A stretch of DNA of 64,000 nt from Rachycentron canadum (GCA_038496675.1 CM076668.1:17365302-17429301), one strand, 5' to 3'; positions 25,211-36,690 are shown, numbered from the stretch's first letter. The notes: generated by a model from the sequence alone, not told the origin. Translations and numbers: made by a program.

Positions 25211-26217
25211 CTGAAAAACCAGATTAATAAAGAGTCATAATAATTAAGGATTAACATAATTAGGAGTGATTAAGATGTTCCAACTCTGCTGCACAACAGA
25301 GGCAGAGATCTGGCTCTTATAGCTTATTTTTTTAATACTTTATTAATGTTATACTTTAGACTAAACATCTTAAATCAGTTTAAATTGTTTAACTATTGTA
25401 CATTTTTTTTATATAATTTGTTTGGGGACTTTTTGACAACAGTAATACCAAAATATATGTTAAGGAATGACACCCCTGAAAATATGATATGGAAGTTCAC
25501 CCAGAATATCTTTTAAACACAGCATTCATTAGTCAATTGTTCTTGGTACCTTACAGGCAATGCTTCAACTAACAGTTAATATTATAATTTAATCTTCTAA
25601 TCTAACCAAACGAGTAAAGGTCATTAACATCAGGTGTGTAAAGCAAATAAACTGCAATTTATTTTCAAATAATTTCAATTTAACCAAAATTAACTTCGAC
25701 AAATTACAAAAATAAATTGGGGGAAAAAAACTACGGCCTTTCAACTTTATCTGAGGTCAACCAAACATACTGAATTATACTGAATCATACTGAAGTATAA
25801 CTGACCTAAACAAGTGCCACAAAATGAGGGGTTTATATGGACACAGACTAGCCTACAAAGACACAAGAGGGGCTAAAAAATAATAAACAATCGATTTTAT
25901 ATTAAAAAAATTAACCTTAATACTACGTTTGTATGAGATTCATACAAACATATTTACAAACTAACTAACTGTCAAACGAATGTTAAAGTCGCAAATAATT
26001 TTAAATAAATGGATCCTTAAAGGCAGAAACTGGGAAAGTTACCACACAATACATTCAATACATGTCAAAGGTAATGTCTTTGAATGTTTGGTCACATAAG
26101 ATAAAGAAAAGCAGCAAATCTTGGCAAGTTTGAAACCGCTATTTATTTGACAATTTACTAAAATATTTATGATTTTTATGATTTAGTTATGATTTAATTT
26201 TCTGCTGATCTTTTCAC

Positions 26218-26275
26218 CTGAAGCACAGCAGCTAGTTAAACAGCTAGTTTTATTTCCCTCGCTCCAAAGCTTCAT
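26218..26275 (-). CDS. Unidentified gene, candidate coding exon 2
   Basis: A 58-nt candidate exon that follows a run of 18 T and the acceptor CATGACTGAG/ATGAAG. The donor is TTCAG/GTGAAA. It reads MKLWSEGNKTSCLTSCCAS, entering in phase 0 and leaving in phase 1, which links the first exon (phase 0 out) to the third (phase 1 in). The acceptor is GAG rather than the preferred CAG or TAG, so the border is less certain than in the other exons. Another exon could replace or join it. Confidence 0.35.
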
Positions 26276-26809
26276 CTCAGTCATGGAAAAAAAAAAAAAA
26301 AAAATACAAAATGTGTCAAACAAAACTTGAGTTTGTCTCTCGACTTTGTAAGTAATTGGTTTTAATATAATGTGATGTTCTATTCTCTTTATAAACTCAG
26401 TGTGACAGAGGCTCAGCACAGATCTGTCTGTGCTAAACAACATCTGGGAAAACTTTTGTTGCATAATGAATGAATTTTTAGGTTCCATCTGGTTTCTAGC
26501 TTTGAAACATCAGTGAACAAAGCTCAAACTCAGAGAATGTGTGTTCCCTGAGCAGCGAACTGCACAAGACGACAACGTTACAAACACACACCCCAATAAG
26601 ACAACCATCTGGGAACAACAACAGTTATGTAAAAGATGACAATTATATGGCTTCTCACTCACTAATTGTCTAAGCAAATAGAATTAATCTATTATTATGC
26701 ATTTGCTTTTAGTTTGTTTGTTTTTAAATTGAGGAACATAAAACGTTGCTAACTTTTTCAAACTAGCTACCGTGGAGGCGACCTACTCCCCAATCCGTTG
26801 CTTTCACAG

Positions 26810-26962
26810 ATCTTGAAAGGTTTGGAAGATTTTCAAGGCAGCGCTGTTTTCCACCTTGACCATCTACCAAACCTTCCACGATTGGAGCGTTTTGAACAGA
26901 ACCACCTGCCTTCTGATAGGACTCTGCTTTGCGATTGGACTGTCATTGTACATCATTTTCAG
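26810..26962 (+). other. Exon-like open segment, coding status unknown
   Basis: On the plus strand a pyrimidine-rich acceptor (GTTGCTTTCACAG/ATC) and a donor (TTTCAG/GTGTAA) bracket 153 nt, exactly 51 codons. Only one frame is open: ILKGLEDFQGSAVFHLDHLP... The minus strand is also open here for about 58 codons (SNRKAESYQKAGGSVQNAP...) after a weaker acceptor. That version could instead be an exon of the unidentified minus-strand gene. CpGs are more frequent than in the flanks. I cannot decide between strands, and a transposon fragment is also possible. Confidence 0.2.
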
Positions 26963-28323
26963 GTGTAAAACTAGTCAAAAATCTGTACTTGTAACTTCAG
27001 TGTCACTCACTGTGTGGGAGCTCTGTACACCAAGTTCTGGTTTTCTGCTCTGTGTCTGTACACAGATGTTGACAGTGGCACTTGTTTCAGTGTCGTCGTG
27101 TTACCTCAGCACTAATGTCACTATGCACAAGCCAGTGCTGACAGATAAATCATATTTTCATTGTCACTGCAATATGAACTTGTGCAATTAACACATCACA
27201 AAAGGCTGACTGTAATGAAATGAATTAGAAAAAAAACAAACAAAAAAACAATCATTTACATGCACCACGCATTCACACTAAAAGTCAATGAGTGTCCTTC
27301 ATCACACCACCTGCTCAACAACCTTTAATTGCAACAGAATCGCCCTATTGTCAACAGATCCCATCCACCATGTTTTGTTCTACACAATCACCATTAAGCA
27401 AATAGTGAATTGTACGTTAAATGGAAAGCTTTCTGTGTAATGACTGCAGAGTTATTGCAGATTTCCCTCATATTGTGCAGGCGCAGTACAAACTTGAATT
27501 TCTTATACAGATTCGTTTTACAGGTTTACAAAGGTTGATTTACTACTAACTACATTTTGAATGATTCCTGAAGTTCAGTACCCTTTTGATCCTAATTTGA
27601 GCCCATATAGGTACGGGGTGTAATCATGTCCATGACTTTCCATTTCTTGCTGGTTGTGAGGGACCATTAGGTGTGGCACTGCCACAAGGTGGGGTCATCT
27701 CTATGAAAACACGTAATTATACTAAATAAACCTTGAATTGCAGGGCAAACCAGAACATTTTAAGCAGCACTTTACAATACACTACTGAAAAACATTTTTA
27801 CTTAAAATTCATATCACTTACTACTATTAACTGAGATGGGAGAAGGTTATGCAACAAGTTTCCTCAGTTTCAAAGGATTTGTCTGCATACAACTGCAACT
27901 GCAAATACTCTTAACAGGAACCCAGGAAAGACTTTAAAAAGCTTTTCTTACAACAAGATGATGACTTTAAAGTGTTTTTGAAGCACTCAAGGTCTTTAAG
28001 TCAAACTACTGTCTATGAACATTTAAGTTTTCATAATCATCATAGTAACTCTACAATCTAATACTGCAAGTATAAAAATTGACTTATATAAGCACAGCCA
28101 GCAATGGTGATATTTAATAGTAGCTACAGTTTGGGTCCATTTTTAAAAACATTTGCTGTTAATCTAACAAATTTACAATGTTCACACCATATTTCTCAGC
28201 ATGAAACAGGCTATGTTACTACTACTACTATTTAACCCAACGTTTAACATCTGACTAACTCGATTTCTTCCTGCAAACTGAATATTAGAGGGTTTGTTAA
28301 GAAGATCAGAGTATTTTACTTAC

Positions 28324-28434
28324 TGACCGTTGACTGTAGGCAAAGCTACGCTTCGGTAAACAGCGGCCATATTGTTGTTGTTCTTCTTCTCTGCTTATTG
28401 GCGGTTGACAAACCAGCTTCTGGGCGGCGGCCAT
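28324..28434 (-). CDS. Unidentified gene, candidate first coding exon
   Basis: The exon ends in a near-ideal donor, GGTCA/GTAAGT. Two start codons in good context compete. ATG at 28,432-28,434 (AAACATGG) gives MAAAQKLVCQPPISREEEQQ... and leaves in phase 0, matching the next exon. ATG at 28,368-28,370 (CAATATGG) gives MAAVYRSVALPTVNG and leaves in phase 2, which does not match. I chose the first on phase grounds. With it the four exons form 204 codons including stop. The second start has the look of a mitochondrial or signal-type N-terminus and would need a different second exon. Confidence 0.42.
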
Positions 28435-28560
28435 GTTTTTTTTTTTTTTTTTGGCCCGTCAGTAAAGTCGGGACAGTGTTTAAACACTGTTGATCTCTTC
28501 TATTGTTTCTTCTTCGCTTCTTCCCGCTTAACCGACTTCCGCAACACCTTGTGACAGGTG
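28435..28560. promoter_or_regulatory. Probable promoter of the unidentified gene, possibly bidirectional
   Basis: The DNA upstream of the two start codons has YY1-like GGCCAT cores (28,365-28,370 and 28,429-28,434), several CpGs and pyrimidine-rich tracts, and no TATA box. On the plus strand a short pyrimidine-rich stretch ends in a donor-like CAG/GTGTGT near 28,557. This could be a non-coding first exon transcribed rightward. The bidirectional reading is an inference from sequence pattern only. Confidence 0.3.
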
Positions 28561-29090
28561 TGTTTGTTTGATTCCCAGTTTAGTTTATATAGGCTTTGTT
28601 GAGGTATCTGGCCCAGTCTGGGCCCTGAGAGCCGCTGTTCTGGCTAAGCTGTGCACGATGTTCATCTTATTGATAAATTATCACATCGTACATAAACATA
28701 CAGTTCACTCATTTGAAAGCAATTTGGACTAAATAAAAGGCCTAAATGTCATGTTATTAACTGCCCGTGGGCAGTTAAACTCTGCCCTGAAGCTAGAAAT
28801 CACAGAGTCCTCAAATGGGACAACACAAGGGCCAGCGGTGAGCAGTGTATTTCATTAAAACATCAATTAAATGTCATAAGTGACAAATGAAAATGCCAGG
28901 CTACTGAAGTTATAGCTGAAATGACTTTGAGCCACTGGGGGAAATAAATTACCCCATTATCTACAGTAGCTGTGTAGTGCACGCCCTGCCTCATCCAGAT
29001 TTTAAATTATAAGTTTAAAATGTTAAGCACTTTAGAAGTTATACAAACATTTGTGGCCTCACAATGTCAGAGCTCCATTTATTGTTATAG

Positions 29091-29274
29091 AGCAAACTGG
29101 GGGTGACTTGTTCCTCTGTTGAGTGCTGTAGGGAGTTGGCAGCTGGATACTTCATGATCCCAGTGGACCAGACCCTCGTGAAAGGCGGTGTGCTGAATTA
29201 TGGCAATGCCCTTGTACTGGTGTTTGCATCAGACGACTGCCCCGACATCAGTTACCCACCAGATTGTTGCAGAG
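29091..29274 (+). other. Candidate plus-strand exon, unrecognised
   Basis: An acceptor-like TTTATTGTTATAG and a donor-like GCAGAG/GTAGCA enclose 184 nt. One frame is open: SKLGVTCSSVECCRELAAGY..., then a hydrophobic NYGNALVLVF segment and DDCPDISYPPDCC. The frame has five cysteines and no known domain. It would fit a transcript starting at the possible rightward promoter near 28.5 kb, but no matching next exon was found. Unspliced, the frame stops at 29,285. Chance remains a good explanation. Confidence 0.2.
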
Positions 29275-29763
29275 GTAGCACTTGAAGTGTAAACTAAAGA
29301 GTGGACACTGATTTTTTTTGGTCATGTGATATTGTTATTGTTATTATTGTCATGTCAGATGTACTTGTAACTTTCATGCTACTGTATTTTTCTCTCTCTT
29401 TTTCCTCACATGGACATGAAATACATCACATACAGCACATTTCAGAATTTAAATAACAACATACAGGTTAAATGTATTAAATGTATATGTGCAAACAATT
29501 CTACAATAGGAGGTGGATGTTTCTATCACACAGACCACTAGATGGTAACAGTAGCAATCCAACCAAACCACTACCCCATCATTACAGTGGTCCAGTAGTT
29601 ACCAGGCTTAAGTGTTGTTTCAATGACACAGACTGGCAGCAACAGTACATCACATGCTTGAACTCGGGCTCTTGAGAAACACTCAACCAGGACACTCCCA
29701 CTGCCACAGTTTAACTGAAGTCAAGGCCGCTGTTGGCATCTACATCGTGTTGACAGGCCACTT

Positions 29764-30006
29764 TCACACACTCACAGACTGAGATGTTGGCAGCTGTGAT
29801 GTTGTGATGCGCTGTGTAGCAAGGGCATCAGGCCATAGGTCACTGAGGGGGTTTGACTGAGCCGTGCCAGGTTGTTTGTCCTCATACAGCAGCGTGCGTG
29901 TTTGTTCTCTGTTGTCTCCATTGTGGTTACAACCCTTCTTTTGTCCGATGTACCACAACATGATCCCTGCCAAGTAGGCCACCCCTTTATCGACACCTTC
30001 CATCAT
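29764..30006 (-). CDS. Candidate small single-pass membrane protein
   Basis: An 80-codon frame starting at ATG in a good context (AAAAGATGATGG). It reads MMEGVDKG, then a short hydrophobic span (VAYLAGIMLWYIG), then a basic and polar tail (QKKGCNHNGDNREQ... LLYEDKQPGTAQS). Amino acid use is balanced, unlike most antisense frames here. Near the end is a donor-like TCAGTCT/GTGAGT, so it may be one exon of a longer gene. The overlapping plus-strand frame (29,872-30,228) is richer in Cys, Val and Leu and less convincing. I recognise no family, and no CpG promoter is nearby. Confidence 0.25.
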   Translation of the reverse strand: MMEGVDKGVAYLAGIMLWYIGQKKGCNHNGDNREQTRTLLYEDKQPGTAQSNPLSDLWPDALATQRITTSQLPTSQSVSV

Positions 30007-30671
30007 CTTTTAATGCTTTTAATACACAGTTTCGTGTCTCTAATAATTACAGTACACTACAATGCAGGTATTGAACAGTGTTTGTGTCACTGTACTGTTT
30101 GTACTGTTTGTGTCCTTTCCTGTTGCTATGGGGAGTTATCAGCCTTTTGTTTGTATGAGATAGGGAGAGGCAGCACTGCTGGATTCTTTCCACTCCTGGA
30201 TGATGTAGCTGTGATGGCCTGGGAGTAAACACTCTGGTTCAATGGACTTATTTAGATCAGCTGCTACTGGCCTGTTTGCTCATATAAACATGAGACTGAC
30301 TGTTAAATATGCCTCACTTGACAGCTGCCACCCGCACGATATTTTATTTATCAACATAAACAAAGATAACATATATGTATATATAACACCTTCACATTCA
30401 GGAAGAACTGTAAATACATACATGTACTTGTTATACCCTTTGAGAATATTATGTCTTTCATATATTATGAAATATATATTATATAAAATGAGATATTAAG
30501 TGATTAATTGAGTTTTGTTTGGTTTTTTTTTGCTCAATTTATCCTTATTGATTAAGAGACATTAAATCTATAACTATATACTGTAGGGTCACATTTAATC
30601 TCATTTGGGAACATTTCAATTTAAGAAATCTTTGAACAATCAACCTGAAAATTTTAATACACAACCGGCAG

Positions 30672-30672
<1 letters not shown>

Positions 30673-30724
<52 letters not shown>
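30673..30724 (+). repeat. (CA)n repeat
   Basis: About 26 uninterrupted CA units between the unidentified genes and pdk2. Confidence 0.97.
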
Positions 30725-30727
<3 letters not shown>

Positions 30728-31799
30728 AGTGCCAGACAATATATAAGAGAAAATAAATTGGTTTGACCTTGTTGTTTTCTAGAAAGTCAGTAAATAATCC
30801 CCAACACTTCAGAATATCTTCAAGGATTTTGTCAGATGACTCAAGGTTTGAGTGTTTGTGTGCTGTTTAGACCATTTCAGTCGTCCACCTTTGGTAACAC
30901 AAGTGCAAAGAGGATTTTTCAGTTTGTTGAAATTAGTCTCCTGGCTGTGATCAATACAAGCCTCAGAGGTTGTTTTATGGTTGTTGGCTGATGCAGTTTA
31001 AACCCTGAGCAGCCAAAAACTGCAAGATCAGCCTCAAGCTTATTATCTTTGCCTTCCTCCATCAGATCAGTGATTCTCAACCTTTGGCTCGTAAACTGCT
31101 CGTCACAAATTGTATATTTCTATCAACTGTAATCAGTCCAACCAAGTAGTCCTGTTCTCTTCTAAGATTATTTCACCTAAATCTAAATGATAAGCAACAG
31201 TTTAGATTAAAGATTAAAACAGATTTAAATCTGTGACCTGTGCATTTTATTTTATAATCTTGTCACAAGTTTGGTGTTTGTGTTACCTTTAGCCAACACT
31301 ATTCCTCACTTTAAAAGGTATTTCAAATAGTGAAAATATGTGATACATAAAGCCAGCTAATATTACAGCTCCCTTGAGGGTAATACCTTCTAGCTGAGTG
31401 AGTCTCACATGTCCCTGATCTGAAAGAACTGCAGGACCGTGACTCGTCTGTTTCTCTGCGACGACCTCTGCTTTACTGGGCTTTGGACCAGGACAGTGCG
31501 ATCAAGCTCGTCATTTGCCGGCATGAACGTGGCGTAAAGCAGAGGAATACCAGTGGAGTGAAAACATCTACTGACGTCAACTGTCCTGTGTCCAGCTGTA
31601 CTATTCTTTTTTTGGGGAGGGGGGGTGGTCTGTTGACAGAGAGGCTGCAGGGTAGAGTTACTGGACTTGTTCTCGTCCTCACCTTGACAACAGATCCTGT
31701 AACACTGTGATGAAAACTCTGACTGATATAATCCCCTCTGTATTGCTAATCAACTGTTTCTAATCCCACACAGACAATATCAAAAGACACACTGCAAGG

Positions 31800-33389
31800 A
31801 GCATTTTGTAATTAAATTTGTTCTTTTTATTATTTGGATTGTATTTACAGTATTTACAGTCATTTCCATCACAAAAGTGTAGCTATAAAAATCAACTCTT
31901 TCACTTTTTTAACATACTGCATGATTGAGACAAATATAATACAAAAGAAAACCCATTCATTTTCAACACGTATGGACCCAGGGCATGTTGTCCTCACATG
32001 GCGCAGTGTAGTAAATGACCAGGGACTGACCTCCCCTTATTGAACTAAAACATGACATCTTCTGGGTTTTAATAACACTAGCCTCCATTGAAATCTGCTA
32101 AAAGCAATTATACTCCAGTCTGGATTTTTAATCAGTCCATCTGAACCCTAACACCAGAGAAATGACCCAGGACCTGCACAAGACGGGATCCACGTTTCCT
32201 AAAAACGGTGCAATACCCAAGTAGATCTAAGAAGAACCAGCCACGATCAGACATCGCTGATCATGATGTTGAATGAAATGTTGTGCGTATGTGTCAAAAC
32301 TTTCAACGTTGCAATAACGTTATGATGAGAAACCAAAGATGCTCCGTTTAATATATCTCTTCACAAGTTGAGTGACGTCAAAGGCAGAGCGTCGATGTGG
32401 CACACGGTAATGTTAGTTACCAAAGCTGAAAGAAAAGAGGTCGAAACCTAACGATTCAACACCAGTCTCATTTGTCATCCCTCACCCCTCTGTGACAGCA
32501 ACTGAACTTTTAAACTGAAATAATGAGGGGTTGGGTTCATGTACAACATTTCTCAGATCTGGTCTGAAACCAGCTTTCAAATATCAGACGAACCTGGGTC
32601 AGGTTCAGGACTGACATATCTCTGTTCTGAGTCCAGGTCCCAGCTTTCAAGCAATAGACTAGTCTGGTTCCAGCTAGCACATTTCCAGGTCTTTTTGGGT
32701 TCGGGTTCATGTTTTGGACCCGTAAAGACCTCTGTTCCTACACGTACTGTGGTGGCTGGCTGTAAAATGTAGTATATTCGAGCAAACCCACGGTGCTCGG
32801 TTTCTAATACTCTTTACCTCTGTAATTAATTAATGCACAGAAGAGAGCAATACATTCAGCCTGGTCCAAAAAAACTGACGTTAAGATAACACTATCTTAT
32901 CAGAGACTTTAAAAAGAGTAAAATGTCAAAAGCCAGAGCAAATATCCACGCAGAAAGCACAAAAACCACTAAATTTCAAAGTCATACATTTGTTCAAATC
33001 TACAGACTCAATAGTATTACAGTACTTCAAATTTAACAAGGTGCAACAGGAGTAATAGTTCAAGTACTTTCAATGAAACAAGCCTTTGGATGAAGTTGCT
33101 ACTGTAAGGCTTGGGTGACACGCCATCTTGGTTGTTGTTTCCACCCCACCATTCCCCCTCAAAGATGATGATTGTGACAAGTATTCTCTGTTAGTAGCTG
33201 TTGTCTATTTGTCTACTCTCTTATGAATGACCCAGAAGAACAACAGGGACTGAAAACAGCATGAGCATGCTACTGCTAAATCCAGACTGTACCCATCTGC
33301 CTTGGAAGAAGATGACATGGGAGTATGAAGACAGGTATTCTGGAGGCTTCGTGGTATGTAGGCTTGAAGCACCAGAGCTGGAGGACATT
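31800..33389 (-). other. pdk2: Probable pdk2 3' UTR with poly(A) signal
   Basis: Below the pdk2 stop codon no frame with coding character continues for about 1.56 kb. A canonical AATAAA (minus strand; TTTATT at 31,826-31,831) lies at the far end, followed by an A/T-rich stretch. This fits a 3' UTR of ordinary length. Transcript ends nearer the stop cannot be excluded. Confidence 0.5.
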
Positions 33390-33533
33390 TCACTTGGCCA
33401 CCTTATAGTTGCTGAGATCCAGGGGCTCTTTACTGGGTATGCACCAGTCGTCTGCCTCTTGGCTCACTTTGTAGTTCTTCAAAGCAGTTTTGTTGTAGAC
33501 TGGCAGCCTCTCGATGGAGTCTGTGGACAGCGC
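33390..33533 (-). CDS. pdk2: pdk2 coding exon 11 (C-terminal tail, stop)
   Basis: The exon encodes residues 362-408 and the TGA stop (33,390-33,392). It starts ALSTDSIERLPVYNKTALKNYK, contains the DW motif (D390-W391 in EADDWCIPS) and ends DLSNYKVAK. In mammalian PDKs this C-terminal tail crosses over between subunits and helps bind the lipoyl domain of E2. The acceptor is CCTCCAG/GCGCTG. The ending resembles Pdk2/Pdk3 more than Pdk4. Confidence 0.93.
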   Translation of the reverse strand, partial: ALSTDSIERLPVYNKTALKNYKVSQEADDWCIPSKEPLDLSNYKVAK

Positions 33534-33724
33534 CTGGAGGGACAAGAGGACAAGATGTAAATGGCCCATCTCACCTGAAGTGGCTACACAGGTCTGCAGG
33601 GGTTTGGTTTGCATTTAACAAAGACATGTCATAAGCCAATTGTCTCTCTCTGTTATGTGCTGCGGACTTTTAAACTCTTGGCATCTTGTCACAATTACAT
33701 GCATGATCACCGTGTCTGGCATAC

Positions 33725-33838
33725 CTTCAAGTAGATGACAGCATCTGTGCCATAGCCCTCCATGGAATAGAGCTGCAGGTCCCCCTGGAAATACTTGGCG
33801 TAGAGACGAGAGATGGGCAGACCATAGCCGAAGCCAGC
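33725..33838 (-). CDS. pdk2: pdk2 coding exon 10 (GHKL G2 box)
   Basis: The exon encodes residues 324-361: the G2 box AGFGYGLPISRLYAKYFQGD, which closes the ATP lid, and the following strand LQLYSMEGYGTDAVIYLK. It is exactly 38 codons, phase 0 at both ends. The donor is AAG/GTATGC. This is one of the most conserved parts of the GHKL-type mitochondrial kinases. Confidence 0.95.
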
Positions 33839-34172
33839 CTGCACGGGGAGAGGGAGGGAGAGAGAGGGGGAGATCAAGGGTTTAAGAAGGATTTGTTCTG
33901 TGTCGCACTGCAAGCAGCAGCGCTTCTCCATGGAATAGACAGGTCCTTTGTCAAGTTTGTTTTGTGCATCGTAGATTACTCTTTTTTTTAACAAAAGACA
34001 ATGATGCCAGGATCTTAATCTTTAAATAGAAAACAGAGTCTAAATAAAAGGCTAAATGAGCATTTTAATGCCTGACGCCTGCACAGAAGCTCAAGTGCAC
34101 CTACACCTGCTAAAAATAGCTCTTTGTTTTTCATTAGATGTAAAGGTGCCCACTGCCTGTATCTCTACTTAC

Positions 34173-34283
34173 CAGTGGAGGCCGTGTGTGCTCTCCAATC
34201 TGTGGAGCAGGAGCAGTGGAGTACATGTAGCTGAAAAGGTTCTCGATCCTTCGAAACGGGACACCACCACCCTTGTCGCTCAC
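34173..34283 (-). CDS. pdk2: pdk2 coding exon 9 (GHKL G1 box)
   Basis: The exon encodes residues 287-323, beginning VSDKGGGVPFRRIENLFSYMYSTAP and ending EHTRPPL. The GGG of the G1 box (residues 291-293) is intact. The residue before it is Lys where mammalian PDK1-4 have Arg, a conservative change. The acceptor is TGCCTGTAG/GTGAGC and the donor is ACTG/GTAAGT. It is 111 nt, phase 0 at both ends. Confidence 0.95.
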
Positions 34284-35781
34284 CTACAGGCAGGGATGGA
34301 AATAGAGGTGAGAGAGTGAGAGCTGAGTGTGAAAAGGTGGAGGCGATGCCAGCAGACAAGTACAAGCCTGTCGTGAACACCTGGCATCAACTTAAGGGTG
34401 GAAACTAACTTAAGTGGAATCCTGGTTGTTTACTTCACACACCATCATGGTCAAGGTGCAAAGAGGAACAGGGCCTGTGTGTGTCAGAGGCTGCTGCCAA
34501 AATCTATTATCTCAATACAGTCCAGCCCAACTATAATAACAGAATATAAAATTATTACTGCAGCAAACTGCCACTAAACAGCAGTTCAAAGTTTTATTTG
34601 TCAAAGGTCACAGTACAATGTAAAGTCCCATATCAGCACGACAAAAAAGATGCATTGGAAAAACGACTGCAAAGTCTCTCTCTCATCTTTAATGCTTTAA
34701 CTGCAGCGAGCTGTAAACAAAACACTGATATTAGTGATGAACGTGTTCACAAACAGCAGCTCCTCCAGCAACATGTGACATATATAGAGTCACGTTCGAT
34801 CCCACCTGATAAATATAAGCGTTAGACTCTCCTGTTAGCTCTGTGTTGCTAACTGAGAAAATACTTGGTGTTTTAGCTGCAAAATGCTGCATCATGTTCA
34901 CCAGCTAGTTTCTAACTGTGTGTTTTGTGTAGGTAGTCTATACGGGGTTGTACAGAGCTGTTTTTTTGTTGTTGTTGTTATTTACTGAAAACAGCTCCCT
35001 GCCGCTGCTGGAATGGGGCTGAGACTGAGCCAAAACTGCTAGAAGACATTGAAACTAAAGGGAACCTCAGGGCCTGACGATAATTATCTGTGGACTCCTC
35101 ATTGTGAGCGACACCTTTCGCCTTTACAACATACTAATTAACTCAACTTTAAGTCCTAATTTCCACATTTTGCAGTTTCGTAAATTGAATACATAGCTTT
35201 TGTTTATTGTGTGGCACTTTACTTGATGCCAGATGTCTGAGTGACGAGGCGTCTTAGTAACACACTGGCATTAAGACGAGATTTAAAAGCTCTATGAATA
35301 TGAAGGCGCACAGCCCATGTAGCTAATCTTATCAGAGCTTAGTAGCTTTGCTTTGCCAGGAGGCATTGGGCTTAATTGAGGGTGAAGTCGTTACATAACA
35401 GGTTTAGAAAACAATTTGGGTGGTGATGACAGAAAAAGGGCGGGACTTTTAGCCTAAAAAGCAAAAAGGTAATACTGTTAATATGAAAGTGAAGATGAAC
35501 TTGGTGGGAGGATTTTATCTTCATCATTGAACCTGTTAAACGTGTGCTGGTTCACACGGAGCTTAATCCACCTGCATTGACGATGCAGGATATTGTGGGA
35601 GGAGACTCCTGGAGGAGACAAACACACATCGGACCGACACAAAAAAAAGTCCACACCACTGAAGGGAGGAGCAGAGCGTGGACTCTGCTGTCTGATGCTC
35701 TGTTGTTTGTCTGAGGGTCTAAAGATAGAGGCTGTATGCTGTACAGATTTTGAGCTGCGACATCCTTATGTACCAAAATAC

Positions 35782-35880
35782 CTTGATTGACATGTCTTCG
35801 CCTCCCAGAGATACCATGACTTGAATGGGCGGGAGGTTGTTGCTGCTCTCGTGGGTCTCGATGGTGGCCCTCATAGCATT
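35782..35880 (-). CDS. pdk2: pdk2 coding exon 8 (N-box)
   Basis: The exon encodes residues 254-286. It starts with NAMRAT, where Asn254 of the N-box binds Mg-ATP. ETHESSNNLPPIQVMVSLGGEDMSIK follows. It is 99 nt, phase 0 at both ends. The acceptor is CTTTGTAG/AATGC. The donor, AAG/GTATTT, is a weaker match to consensus than its neighbours but is in the conserved position. Confidence 0.94.
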
Positions 35881-35960
35881 CTACAAAGAAGGTGAAATAT
35901 GCAATGTAATAAAAGTCAATTTAAAAATAATTGAAAATGTATCCGAGTGTAATCTCATAC

Positions 35961-36034
35961 CTTGAAGAGCTCAAACAACATGTGATAAAGGTGAGAGGGC
36001 ACATATACGATGCTTATGGAGTGGCTCTTCTTGT
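35961..36034 (-). CDS. pdk2: pdk2 coding exon 7 (catalytic helix)
   Basis: The exon encodes the end of residue 229 to residue 253, ending VYVPSHLYHMLFELFK. Glu250 is the expected general base in the N-box (E-x3-N with Asn254 in exon 8), and His246 lies four residues before it as in mammalian PDKs. The exon is 74 nt, acceptor CCCTGTGCAG/ACAAG, donor AAG/GTATGA. Confidence 0.94.
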
Positions 36035-36428
36035 CTGCACAGGGAAGGAAACAAAAAGCACTTTTTAATTTCATCCACTCCATTTAAAATTCATTATCCT
36101 CACCACTTGTGGATGTTTTTCGTTCAGTGGCAATTATTCTGCTCTGGCTTTACAGTTTGTGAGGATGGAGAGGAGAGGGTCTGCTGTGTGTCAATATTGT
36201 CTGACGCAGTCAGCCGGGGCCCACTAAGCCATTACTTCACTTCAGTGCTATAATTAGAGGCCCATCAGGTCCATCTGGCTGAATGCTGATTTACATACGA
36301 TCACTCCTACTGTATGCTGTATTCACTCTTCATTTAAATGTCTTCAGCAGGATGTTTACCCCTTGGGATGTTGATGTGAAAAACCAGGTTTGTATTTAAC
36401 TTGCCAGATGAAATCAGTGTTAACTCAC

Positions 36429-36506
36429 TGTTCATCTCCTGTAGTATCAGATCGGGGGAGCGGAGATAGTACTGGTCACACAGCATCTTGGCGCTGTGAA
36501 AGGCAT
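36429..36506 (-). CDS. pdk2: pdk2 coding exon 6
   Basis: The exon encodes residues 203-228, DAFHSAKMLCDQYYLRSPDL through LQEMN. The MLCDQYYL wording is shared with several PDKs, Pdk4 included, so this exon alone would not settle the paralogue. It is 78 nt, phase 1 in and out. The donor is AACA/GTGAGT. Confidence 0.93.
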
Positions 36507-36690
36507 CTGAAAAACAGGGTGAAAATAACATCAGAAATGACAATAACAATGTGTCATAGTAAACAGTGCAATGAAGGGAGGTTGCTCCAGAACGTAAAGT
36601 AGATAGAATTATTTATTATTAAAAGATGAATCATTGTAAACACATCAAAACGTTCTTTGTCCTTTAACTCTAAACAGAATCCACATTTAC

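Noticed and set aside
28372..28554. Plus-strand Phe-rich 60-codon frame
   Set aside because: It is largely the poly(T) and TTC runs of the promoter; antisense to the better supported first exon.
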